Origin: Bin5 sp965204525
GTDB lineage: Bacteria; Chloroflexota; Anaerolineae; Caldilineales; Caldilineaceae
DNA length: 64,000 bases
Reading direction: 5' to 3'
NCBI GenBank assembly: GCA_965204525.1
Contig: OZ241994.1
Span: forward strand, 372,001 to 436,000
This document shows, piece after piece, positions 17,545-25,314 of the stretch. The notes under the pieces are model-generated. The model did not search any database and was not told the DNA's origin. It saw only the letters and a list, made by a program, of their open reading frames with translations. Position 1 is the stretch's first letter. Every line of letters begins with the position of its first letter. The translations under genes were made by a program, and so were the position numbers.

Positions 17545-18609
17545 TCAGTCATGAAGCCAGCAGGCCGCAAAGTGCCCGGGCTCATGCTCATTGAATTCCG
17601 GAGTCTGCTCCCAGCAGACCTCCATCGCCTCAGGACAGCGTTCGGCAAACGCGCAGCCGCGAATTTCATCCATCGGACTGGGTACCATTCCCGTGATCGG
17701 CACCAGCCGATTCTCCTCTTTCCTTCCCAGCACCGGAACGGAATTGAGAAGCCCGATCGTATAGGGATGTTTGGGTTTGTGGAAGATTTCGGAGACCGAC
17801 GCGTACTCTACAACCCGCCCTAGGTACATGACCGCCACGTGGTCGGCCATCTGCGAAACGACGCCCAGGTTATGTGTGATGAGCACGATCGCTGAATCGA
17901 AGTCGTCCTGCAATTCTCTCATCAGATCCAGGATCTGTGCCTGGACCGTTACGTCCAGCGCAGTCGTCGGCTCATCCGCAATCAGGATCGACGGATTACA
18001 GCTCAGCGCCAGCGCGATCATGACCCGCTGACGCATGCCTCCACTCAGTTGATGGGGGTATTCGCTGATGCGGCGGCCGGGGTCGGCGATGTGGACCCTG
18101 TTCAGCATCTCTTCGGCGCGCTCCAACGCCGCTCGGCGCGTCAGGCGCTGATGCAGCAGGACCGACTCCGAGATCTGCTTTCCTACCGGATGCAGGGGGT
18201 TGAGCGATGTCATCGGCTCCTGGAAGATCATGGCGATTTCGGCGCCGCGAATGTCGCGCAACTGGCGGCTGCCGGGATCCAATTTGACGATATCGACAGT
18301 GTCGCCGTCTTTGCGATGAAGCAGGATCTCACCGTCTACTATCTTGCCCGGCGGAGACTGAATCAGCCGCATCACCGAGCGAAAGGTGACGCTCTTTCCG
18401 CACCCGCTCTCGCCGACAACACCGAGGGTCTTTCTGCGTCCTACGGAGACATTTACACCGTTGACTGCCTTGACAACGCCCCGTTCAAGAAAGAAGTATG
18501 TCTTCAGGTCTCGCAGTTCGAGGATGGTGTCGTCCGCGTCGCCATTTTCTTTCGCCGCCGCACGCGACGGCGCCTGCCGACTCAAGGTCATAGACTTGCT
18601 CTTGCCCAC
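17545..18609 (-). CDS. oppD: Oligopeptide/dipeptide ABC transporter ATP-binding protein (OppD/DppD)
   Basis: The 354-residue ATPase has Walker A GESGCGKS, Q-loop IFQEPMTSLNPLHPV, signature LSGGMRQRVMIA, Walker B LIADEPTTALDVT and H-loop ITHNLGVV. The C-terminal extension GCAFAERCPEAMEVC ... HFAACW carries the cysteines of the Opp/Dpp subfamily. It is the first gene of the operon and pairs with OppF. The start is set at GTG 18609. ATG at 18591 is equally possible, since neither has a strong ribosome site and the first 25 residues are not conserved. A gap of 167 bases separates it from the SBP gene. Confidence 0.9.
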   Translation of the reverse strand: MGKSKSMTLSRQAPSRAAAKENGDADDTILELRDLKTYFFLERGVVKAVNGVNVSVGRRKTLGVVGESGCGKSVTFRSVMRLIQSPPGKIVDGEILLHRKDGDTVDIVKLDPGSRQLRDIRGAEIAMIFQEPMTSLNPLHPVGKQISESVLLHQRLTRRAALERAEEMLNRVHIADPGRRISEYPHQLSGGMRQRVMIALALSCNPSILIADEPTTALDVTVQAQILDLMRELQDDFDSAIVLITHNLGVVSQMADHVAVMYLGRVVEYASVSEIFHKPKHPYTIGLLNSVPVLGRKEENRLVPITGMVPSPMDEIRGCAFAERCPEAMEVCWEQTPEFNEHEPGHFAACWLHD

Positions 18610-19115
18610 CGGCGTGTGAGCCTGCGGAAGAAAAGTGAGAATGAAACGAAGGTGAGGCAGGTCCGGTCAAGATCAGCGACGAAAGGGGGAGGATTTCGCC
18701 CTGCTGTCTTATTTACCTCAATGATCAACGCCGGATCCCCAGCGTAGGCCGCGCTTACAGGCCGGAAGCGGGAGAATTGTAGCGATTGCAGGGGCAGTTG
18801 TCAATTTTCGGGGTCTGCGAGTTGCAGGCAATACAGTTAGCACGAATCGATTTGCAATCCAACTTCCATGTGGAGTTTGCGACGTCAAAGGCCGGCGCCT
18901 CGCGTAGGGCGCATGTTGGCTTGCGGGGGCGGTGGCGGGGAGGCGTAGAAAGGGCGGCGAAGGTGTTGCATGCCTGTTTTTCGGCTCCTGACCAGAGAGA
19001 AAAAGGGGGAAAAGCGGCGAAAAAAAAATGCAACAATGGGGATGCAACACCTAAGTGCAAAAATCGTCGAAAAAAGCGGAGATGGACTCGAGGAACCGAG
19101 CTCTTTTGTTGATCT
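18610..19115. other. Intergenic region upstream of oppD with repeated ATGCAACA motif
   Basis: No gene is supported here. The region carries AGGTGTTGCAT at 18961-18971 and its exact complement ATGCAACACCT at 19042-19052, plus a third ATGCAACA at 19028-19035, next to an A-rich tract around 19020-19028. This lies between the end of crtB and the start of oppD, so it may belong to the oppD control region or to the 3' end of the crtB transcript. Confidence 0.4.
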
Positions 19116-20126
19116 CTACACAGCCCTGCTATTCGTCACTGGACCACGTATCGTCTTGCTGCTCCACCAGATCGCCGGAAGCCGTCTAAGTTTGCCCCAC
19201 GTATTGACATGGGCACGCCTGGAAAAGACATCGTAGTCGTGCGCTTCGATATCAGCGAGAATTGCACGGTAGAGTCCGGCTGCGGCGGCTATTGCAAAAC
19301 GGCCGTCCGCGTGAAGTAGCGCAATCCCTGGCCAGGCTTCGTTATAGAGTTGACGAGTCCGCCCAATCTGGAAACGCATAAACGCCCGCCAGCGATCGTC
19401 AACGACGCCAGCCTCTATGTCCATTTCGTCGAGGCCAAATTTACGTAATTCATCCAGGGGAAGATAGAGCCGCCCGGCCTCCCAGTCCTCTCCCACGTCC
19501 CTCAAGACATTCGTCAACTGCAACGCTACGCCCAACTTCAGCGCATAGGGAATGGCTTCAACACCGGAAAAGCCAATGATATGCATGCTCATCAGCCCAA
19601 CCGTTGCAGCTACCCCGTAGCAATAGCTGGTCAAGTCGGCGAATGTCTCGTAGCGCCTATCTGTCAAGTCCCGAGCAACGCCTTGGATGAGTTGCTCTGC
19701 GTAGCGGGGCGGAATGCCATACTGCCGCCGGGCGTCTGACCACGCCAGGGCCACGGGATCCTTGCCGTCAGCGGCCTGCGTGAGTGAACGCGACTGCCAG
19801 GATGCAAGCGCGTCACGCACAGCATCAGGGTCGCGCCTTCCAATAGGCGGATTGTCGACTATGTCATCGCTCTTGCGACAAAATGCGTATAGGGCTCGCA
19901 CCGACCGTCGCTTCTCCCGTGGGAGGAAACGAGAGGCGGTAAAGAAGGAACGGCTGTTTACCGCAGTAACCGCTTCACAGAAATCGTAGGCCTTGTCCAA
20001 CTCCTTCTTGTCCCTGAACTTGGGAAGCGGTAGTGGACCATACACCTGCCCAGCTTCATACGCGAGTGAGAGCAGAGGACGCTCCCAGTCACGGATCTTC
20101 AGAGTCATCAGAGCGCCTTTGCTCAT
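19116..20126 (-). CDS. crtB: Phytoene synthase (squalene/phytoene synthase family)
   Basis: From ATG 20126 the protein has 336 residues. It has the two aspartate-rich substrate motifs, RKSDDIVDN (D87, D88, D91) and LRDVGEDWEAGRLYLP near residue 205. The family signature YCYGVAATVGLM lies near 165. CrtB condenses two geranylgeranyl diphosphates to phytoene, the first committed step of C40 carotenoids. Squalene synthase is an alternative in this family, but the neighbours (lycopene cyclase, CruF) favour phytoene synthase. TTG 20159 and ATG 20108 are alternative starts; 20126 has AAGGGA at a workable distance. It is divergent from the CarH-like regulator gene. Confidence 0.9.
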   Translation of the reverse strand: MSKGALMTLKIRDWERPLLSLAYEAGQVYGPLPLPKFRDKKELDKAYDFCEAVTAVNSRSFFTASRFLPREKRRSVRALYAFCRKSDDIVDNPPIGRRDPDAVRDALASWQSRSLTQAADGKDPVALAWSDARRQYGIPPRYAEQLIQGVARDLTDRRYETFADLTSYCYGVAATVGLMSMHIIGFSGVEAIPYALKLGVALQLTNVLRDVGEDWEAGRLYLPLDELRKFGLDEMDIEAGVVDDRWRAFMRFQIGRTRQLYNEAWPGIALLHADGRFAIAAAAGLYRAILADIEAHDYDVFSRRAHVNTWGKLRRLPAIWWSSKTIRGPVTNSRAV

Positions 20127-20494
20127 AGAAAAGAATCCCTTCAACGACTCATCAGTCAACCACGGCTCTTACAGTCCTAAAATACTGCATCAAGCCACTC
20201 GAGTCAAGAGATCTCCCAATGTCTGTAGACTTCCCGTTCGACTTGCTCTTTTTGCCCTTACAAGCAAGCCGCAGGCAGCCCTGCGAGTGTCCAAGTAAGA
20301 GATAAGCGGGCGCACGATACGGGAAGCTCGCCTCAGCTCAATTTCAGCTGACTGAGCTACTGCCTCAGCACCAGGCAGCGGTTCAATTGGGCTGTCGGGG
20401 AACGCAACAGGCTTTGGTTGTGCCCGGGCCGCAAAGCTCTCTTCCTAGTTGAAACTTTTCTTCTCATTTGTTCTCTTTGTTCCACTCGGCGTCG

Positions 20495-20523
20495 AGTATA
20501 ACCTACAATTCTGACATTGGCAA
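20495..20523 (-). promoter_or_regulatory. Candidate crtB promoter
   Basis: Read on the minus strand, TTGCCA (complement of 20518-20523) and TATACT (complement of 20495-20500) are separated by exactly 17 bases. This points toward crtB and would leave a leader of about 360 bases before its ATG. Confidence 0.5.
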
Positions 20524-20543
20524 TTCCTGCAAATCATTTATCG

Positions 20544-20554
20544 ATACATTGTAT
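20544..20554. promoter_or_regulatory. Palindromic operator-like site upstream of the crtB promoter
   Basis: ATACA-T-TGTAT is a perfect 11-base inverted repeat. It sits about 20 bases beyond the -35 element of the candidate crtB promoter, a normal place for a regulator site. MerR/LitR-type regulators often bind TACA/TGTA-containing palindromes, so the adjacent regulator is the obvious candidate. This link is inference. Confidence 0.35.
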
Positions 20555-20812
20555 AGATTTTGCATATTTTCAGGCCAGCGGACGAATGTCACTCCGGTGG
20601 GGCGTAATTCGGACCGGCTCGTAGTCGGGACTGGCATCGGGTGGGCGAGCCCGTCCCCTTTCCTGTGGTGATCTCATTTGGAGCGCCCCAGGATTTCAAT
20701 GCCCCTTAGCCTGTTTCGCGGACGTTGAACTTTTGAAATTTGTTTTTCTGGTAAGAAGTGCGTAGTATATCATAGTTTTGTTGTTAAACACCGCGCCTGC
20801 AGGTAACGCGGC

Positions 20813-20848
20813 GTACAAGTACGAATGAGTACATGTACAAATGAGTAC
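20813..20848 (+). promoter_or_regulatory. Tandem 16-base repeats overlapping the start of the CarH-like gene
   Basis: GTACAAGTACGAATGA (20813-20828) is followed directly by GTACATGTACAAATGA (20829-20844) and a third GTAC (20845-20848). GTAC occurs at 20813, 20819, 20829, 20835 and 20845, with spacing 6, 10, 6, 10. CarH-type regulators bind tandem direct repeats as tetramers. The repeats span the ATG at 20841, which would suit autorepression. The binding is inferred; the repeats are read directly. Confidence 0.6.
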
Positions 20849-22208
20849 GGAAACGCCGTCCTTCAATCTGAAAGCCGTTGTCCGCGAGACGGGCATAAAG
20901 GCGGAAACTTTACGGGCTTGGGAACGCCGATACGGTATTCCCCGTCCGGCACGAAGTTCGGGCGGACACCGCATCTACTCACGGCGTGATATCGACACTC
21001 TTCGTTGGTTGAAACAGCGCCGGTTGGAGGGCCTCAGTATCAGCCGCGCCGCTGAACGCTGGCAGACATTGGAGAGTGAGGGGAGAGACCCTCTCCAGGA
21101 GCAAGCAGTTGCTCCTGACCAGTACTTTTATGGAAACCTGTGGTCGGAAGCCGCGCTTGTCGAAGGCGGGGAAAGCGATTTTGTCGACGACCATATTACA
21201 GCTGCTTGCTCTGAGTGGACGTTAGCGTGCACTGGGTTCGATGAATTTGGAGCGCAGCGCATTCTTACCCAGGCTTTTGCCCGTTTTCCCGTCGAAACCG
21301 TTTGCATTCACGTTCTCTGCAGTGGACTACGCCAGCTGGGGGAGGACTGGCACGCCGGCAGAATGACCACTCAGCAAGTTTCCTTTGCCACCTCCCAGGC
21401 AATGCAACGCATCAAGATCCTGCTGGGTGCTTGCCCTCCACCCACCAGACCCGGTCTCGTATTGATGGCTTGTCCGCATGGAGAGCATCACACTTTCGGG
21501 TTGGCGCTACTTCAACTCATCCTCAAACGGAAGGGGTTTGGGACCGTCTATCTGGGAGAGAATCTCTCACTGAGCGAGATGGAAGTAACGCTTTCCAGAA
21601 TCCAGCCCGACCTCGTCGTCCTCGTTTCCCAGCAACTCAGGTCAGCGGGGAATCTGCTGGAAATGAGCGAGCTGATAAACCGGGAAAGTGTTCCCGTTGC
21701 ATTTGGAGGACGCATTTTCAATCTCTCTGAAGTCATCCGGCGCAATGTTCCCGGGAATTTCCTGGGGACCGATCTTCTTCAGGCTGGAAGCAGAGTCGAG
21801 TCCTTACTGGCAACACCGGGCCACCTGGCCAGCGCAGCGCCTCCGATAAACAGATTCGAAGACCTTATTTCCAGCTATCGAGCCCGCCTGCATAGAATCT
21901 CGGCACTGGTGTTAAATTCGGAGCGGGGAACTCCTCCCGAATGGGAGAGGCTGGGGCGGCCTTCCTACAGCATCAACAGCTCGATGATGTCAGCGCTGCG
22001 TTTAGGCGACCTTACGCTGGTCTCATTGGAAGCTGAATGGATTAGTACCTTTCTGGAGTCCCGAAACATCCCTCTGGCGATGCTGGAAGAGTATCTGAGT
22101 CTAGGCATCTCTGCGGTCCAGACAGTTCTCGGCGTCGAAGGCGACCCCATCGTCAGCATGTTAGAGACTCTAGGCAGGGACGTGCGGCAGTGTTACAGCG
22201 AGAGCTAG
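20841..22208 (+). CDS. MerR-family regulator with B12-binding domain (CarH/LitR-like, putative light sensor)
   Basis: The 455-residue protein has a MerR winged helix at residues 8-75 (FNLKAVVRETGIKAETLRAW). A helical B12-capping region lies at about 130-195 and a Rossmann-type cobalamin domain at about 205-325. E215-x-H217-x-x-G220 matches the ExHxxG motif with the lower axial histidine. W170-H171 match the capping Trp-His of CarH. The Trp-x9-Glu-His motif is changed: Val180-Ser181 replace Glu-His. CarH repressors hold adenosylcobalamin and release DNA in light. A C-terminal domain of about 120 residues beyond the B12 domain is unusual. It lies divergent from crtB and upstream of lycopene cyclase, so carotenoid control is likely. 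Confidence 0.85.
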   Translation: MSTETPSFNLKAVVRETGIKAETLRAWERRYGIPRPARSSGGHRIYSRRDIDTLRWLKQRRLEGLSISRAAERWQTLESEGRDPLQEQAVAPDQYFYGNLWSEAALVEGGESDFVDDHITAACSEWTLACTGFDEFGAQRILTQAFARFPVETVCIHVLCSGLRQLGEDWHAGRMTTQQVSFATSQAMQRIKILLGACPPPTRPGLVLMACPHGEHHTFGLALLQLILKRKGFGTVYLGENLSLSEMEVTLSRIQPDLVVLVSQQLRSAGNLLEMSELINRESVPVAFGGRIFNLSEVIRRNVPGNFLGTDLLQAGSRVESLLATPGHLASAAPPINRFEDLISSYRARLHRISALVLNSERGTPPEWERLGRPSYSINSSMMSALRLGDLTLVSLEAEWISTFLESRNIPLAMLEEYLSLGISAVQTVLGVEGDPIVSMLETLGRDVRQCYSES

Positions 22209-22296
22209 ACCGGACAGGTTTTCGGTTTGGACCAGTCCTGGCCAGTCATGGGCTATCAGACCCCACCCCCGATCCTGCACCGGCCACCAGGCGAGG

Positions 22297-23088
22297 ATGG
22301 CCTACTTAGCATTCCTCTCAATCTTTATCGGCATTCCCGCCCTCTTCTTTGCACTTCTGAACGCATTTCTTCGCAGAAAAGGGGCACCGCTTCCCTCTTC
22401 GCTGCGGGCATGGCCTGCCACTCCAGTTGTCGGGGCACATGTGCTGCTGGCACTGCTCTACACCTCGCCCTGGGACAACTTTCTCGTCGCTACCAAGGTC
22501 TGGTGGTACGATCCGGACCTCGTACTCGGCATCACTTTCGGCTATGTGCCGCTCGAGGAGTACCTGTTTTTTGTAGGACAGACGGCGCTCCTGAGCTTGG
22601 CTCTTCTGGCGGCGGCCCGCCTGATGCCGCCTTCAAACCTTTCTTTTCGTTCGCGTCCCCTGCTCCGCCTAGGTTCAGCCGGGTTGACTATGGCCATCTG
22701 GCTGTACGCCTTGATCTTGCTGGGCGCAGGAAGCCCCCGGAGCACATATCTGGGGCTGGAACTGGCTTGGGGGATGATTCCACTCTCAATTCAACTGGTT
22801 TTCGGCGCCGACATTCTCTGGTTCTACCGGAGGCCAGTCCTGTGGACACTTCTGCCGGGAACTCTCTTCTTGTCCCTGGCGGACGCCATTGCCATCCACT
22901 CCGGGACCTGGACGATTGACCCGCAGCAGTCGCTCGACGTCGTATTTGGCGGAATTCTTCCGCTGGAGGAGTTCGTCTTTTTTCTCTTAACAGCAGCGAT
23001 GGTCGTATTTGGCGTGACTCTGGTGATCGCCAAAGAGAGCCATCAACGGGCCCGATGGATCCCGACCAGTCTGAGGAGGGGGGAATGA
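22297..23088 (+). CDS. Lycopene cyclase, fused CrtYc/CrtYd type
   Basis: The 263-residue protein has about seven membrane helices arranged as two related halves. Each half carries the lycopene cyclase motif, PLEEYLFF at 85-92 and PLEEFVFF at 222-229, preceded in half one by PWDNFLVATKVWWYDP. This is the membrane-bound type found as CrtYc/CrtYd heterodimers in actinobacteria and as a fusion in archaea and some Chloroflexota. It would form beta-ionone or related end rings on lycopene or gamma-carotene. It starts 88 bases after the regulator gene and overlaps the next start by four bases. Confidence 0.88.
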   Translation: MAYLAFLSIFIGIPALFFALLNAFLRRKGAPLPSSLRAWPATPVVGAHVLLALLYTSPWDNFLVATKVWWYDPDLVLGITFGYVPLEEYLFFVGQTALLSLALLAAARLMPPSNLSFRSRPLLRLGSAGLTMAIWLYALILLGAGSPRSTYLGLELAWGMIPLSIQLVFGADILWFYRRPVLWTLLPGTLFLSLADAIAIHSGTWTIDPQQSLDVVFGGILPLEEFVFFLLTAAMVVFGVTLVIAKESHQRARWIPTSLRRGE

Positions 23089-23867
23089 ATCTCGCAGCCG
23101 TGCCCCGATATTTTATCTTGTCGTTGACTCTGTTGACCGCCGTATTCGCATCTGAAGATGCCCTGGCACACCAACCTTTTTTCGAGGACACGGACAGTAC
23201 CGCCGGCACGCCGATGTCGGTCAGCGACCCTGAAATATCGACAGCGCTGTTTTCCACTCTGGAAAGGCCCGGAGACGTCGATTTCTTTACCTTCAGCGTT
23301 TCCGCCCGTCAGACCGTAGAAATCGGCATGACCATCCCTCAGATCGAGGGACAGGAGCAGTTCGCGCCCTACATTGGCGTGATCGCTGCTGGATTGGAGG
23401 GAGATTCAATCTCAGGTTTGCCAGCCGACGCCCTCCCGCTCGTCTCCGACCAAGAAGGAGCCATCGTGTTGGAGGCGGCTGACGCTACGATCTTTTTCGA
23501 ACCATTCAGCCGTACTGCCTACTGGCAGCGGCAACGCCGTCGAATCACCTTTCCTGACCAGGGCGAAGTCAAGGTGGTCGTCTGGCATCCCCAGGGATCC
23601 GCTGGCCGGTACGCTCTCGTTGTCGGCCAACGGGAAGTCTCAGGAGGAGATCCGGCCTTTGCTCGCAAGTTGAAAGACTATTGGACACCGGTAATCGTGC
23701 AGCCGTCAGCTGAATCCGACAAGCCTGGTACCTCCGTCACTGATCCAACCCAAGAGTCTCAGCCGTCACTTTCAGATTCTGCTGAAGCTGGACAGTCTAC
23801 GCCTGACTGTTCGTGGCTCACACGGCTTCTGGCTTTCCTTTTTGGGGAGAGTGAACTTTGCCAGTGA
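23085..23867 (+). CDS. Exported protein of unknown function in the carotenoid cluster
   Basis: From the ATG at 23085, which overlaps the lycopene cyclase stop and follows GAGGAGG, the protein has 260 residues. Residues 1-28 form a signal peptide with likely cleavage after ALA. The body is beta-rich and contains RPGDVDFFTFSVSARQTVEI, reminiscent of pre-peptidase C-terminal beta-sandwich domains. The C-terminal part is Ser/Pro/Asp-rich and low complexity (about 200-245), ending in a short hydrophobic LLAFLFGE. I do not recognise a named family. Tight coupling to the lycopene cyclase gene suggests a role outside the membrane linked to the carotenoid product or its export. Confidence 0.7.
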   Translation: MNLAAVPRYFILSLTLLTAVFASEDALAHQPFFEDTDSTAGTPMSVSDPEISTALFSTLERPGDVDFFTFSVSARQTVEIGMTIPQIEGQEQFAPYIGVIAAGLEGDSISGLPADALPLVSDQEGAIVLEAADATIFFEPFSRTAYWQRQRRRITFPDQGEVKVVVWHPQGSAGRYALVVGQREVSGGDPAFARKLKDYWTPVIVQPSAESDKPGTSVTDPTQESQPSLSDSAEAGQSTPDCSWLTRLLAFLFGESELCQ

Positions 23868-23953
23868 GTTGTCCGCGGCGACTTTCCAGCTGCGACCCCT
23901 TAGGACCGTTTCCCGCTAGAACTGTCCTGCTTCTCAACGCGTTGAGGAGCCAG

Positions 23954-24730
23954 ATGAAACTGTCCAGTCGTATTCTGTACTGCCTGTGGTTGCTCCTGAT
24001 GATTCTGATTCCCCACATTGTTCGCCAGGACGATCGACCTACCCTACTGATCGCGCTGTCACTCTCTATCCTGGTTCAGGTTGGACTGGTTCTCAACCTG
24101 CTGTTTTCTGCTCTGAGAGGACGAGTGACTCTCAGGATCGGCCTCTTCGTTTTCGCGGCGGCGTGGCTGGCCGAATTCATCGGCCACAGTACCGGATTGC
24201 CATTCGGTAACTATTCCTATACGGAGGCTCTCCAACCCCAGATCGGTAGCGTACCCGTACAGGTACCGGTTGCGTGGCTTATGATGATACCCCCCGCCTG
24301 GGCTGTTGGGACGCTTATCTGTTCGAGAATCCGAGACGCCGATCACTCCCGCGCGTGGATACACAGGGCAGCACTGTCTCTGACTTCAGGGCTGGCCTTC
24401 GCAGCCTGGGACCTTTTTCTTGATCCGCAGATGGTGAAATGGAATCTCTGGCGATGGGAATCGCCGGGTATCTACTTGGGCATCCCCATCATCAACTTCC
24501 TTGGCTGGACCTCAGTTGCTGCCAGCGTCACTTTCGGACTCTCGTTCTTCGCCCCAACCAAGGCGCTGCCGGCAGAAGCTCTTCTCCTTGTCTATACGAC
24601 CGTCTGGCTGCTGAATTCGGTGGGGTTGGGGCTGTACTTCGATCTGCCCGGCGCCGCTGCAGCTGGATTCATGGGAATGGGACTCTTTGTTGCCCTGGCG
24701 TGGCGGCAAGCACTCGCCTCTCACGAATGA
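23954..24730 (+). CDS. cruF: Carotenoid biosynthesis protein CruF-like (DUF422)
   Basis: From ATG 23954, preceded by GAGGAG, the protein has 258 residues and about seven membrane helices. The signature GLAFAAWDLFLDPQMVKWNLW and the segment EFIGHSTGLPFGNYSYTEAL are characteristic of DUF422, which includes cyanobacterial CruF (gamma-carotene/lycopene 1',2'-hydratase) and archaeal bacterioruberin-pathway hydratases. It would add water to the psi-end of a monocyclic carotenoid. An upstream in-frame extension to 23858 has no ribosome site and was not used. The next genes overlap or abut, ending with a glycosyltransferase as in cyanobacterial cruF-cruG pairs. Confidence 0.85.
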   Translation: MKLSSRILYCLWLLLMILIPHIVRQDDRPTLLIALSLSILVQVGLVLNLLFSALRGRVTLRIGLFVFAAAWLAEFIGHSTGLPFGNYSYTEALQPQIGSVPVQVPVAWLMMIPPAWAVGTLICSRIRDADHSRAWIHRAALSLTSGLAFAAWDLFLDPQMVKWNLWRWESPGIYLGIPIINFLGWTSVAASVTFGLSFFAPTKALPAEALLLVYTTVWLLNSVGLGLYFDLPGAAAAGFMGMGLFVALAWRQALASHE

Positions 24731-25314
24731 ATGTAGTTCTCTGGATTCTGACCGCCTATCTTTGCGGCAGTTTGCCCTTTTCCGTCTGGCTGGGCGGTCT
24801 GATCCTGGGAAAAGAGATTCGACATTTTGGTGACGGCAATCCCGGAGGCACGAATGTGATTCGCGCTGGAAGCAGAGCGTTGGGCGTAACAGTCATCGCT
24901 CTCGACGGGCTGAAGGGCTACCTGCCTGTGCTTGCCGCTCAGAGGCTCGGGGATCTGCCCGATTCGGCGCTGGCAGGCGTGGCTCTGGCCGCCGTAGCAG
25001 GACATGCTTTCTCCATTTTTCTTCGCTTCCGGGGAGGAAAGGCGGTAGCCATCACGTTCGGCATCTGGGCTGGAATGACCGGGTGGAGTTCACTCTTCGT
25101 TCTTGGGGCGCTGCTGCTGCTCGCCTACTTTACGATTTCGATCGATGGCTGGGCAGTAATCTGTGCCTTCTGCGGCCTGCTGGTGTTCCTGGCAGTGAGC
25201 GGTTCGCCAGGGGCCATTCTGCCTGTCTGGATCGGCAACGGCCTGCTTCTCGTCTGGAAGCACCGCCTTGACCTGGCCCAACGTCCAGAGATTCGACTTC
25301 CTGCCCTGCGATGA
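24727..25314 (+). CDS. plsY: Glycerol-3-phosphate acyltransferase PlsY-like
   Basis: The 195-residue protein has the standard PlsY length and motifs: YLCGSLPFSVWLGGL in helix 1, the loop FGDGNPGGTNVIRAGSR around 30-47, and FLRFRGGKAVAITFG around 97-111. PlsY transfers acyl groups from acyl-phosphate to glycerol-3-phosphate at the inner membrane. The ATG at 24727 overlaps the cruF stop, and its stop overlaps the following gene. Its place inside the carotenoid operon is unusual. It may simply be housekeeping, or it may contribute to acyl-lipid supply for carotenoid-rich membranes. Confidence 0.87.
   Translation: MNVVLWILTAYLCGSLPFSVWLGGLILGKEIRHFGDGNPGGTNVIRAGSRALGVTVIALDGLKGYLPVLAAQRLGDLPDSALAGVALAAVAGHAFSIFLRFRGGKAVAITFGIWAGMTGWSSLFVLGALLLLAYFTISIDGWAVICAFCGLLVFLAVSGSPGAILPVWIGNGLLLVWKHRLDLAQRPEIRLPALR

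Larger units (their letters stand above)
20160..20840. other. Divergent control region between crtB and the MerR/B12 regulator
   Basis: This 681-base stretch holds no supported gene. It contains a minus-strand promoter-like sequence at 20495-20523, a perfect ATACA-T-TGTAT palindrome at 20544-20554, and at its right end two 16-base tandem repeats that run into the regulator's start codon. The left half (20160-20490), the leader of crtB, shows nothing recognisable. Confidence 0.6.

Noticed and set aside
18970..19236. An 88-residue Lys-rich frame in the oppD-crtB gap
   Set aside because: It arises from an A-rich tract and runs antisense into the end of crtB.
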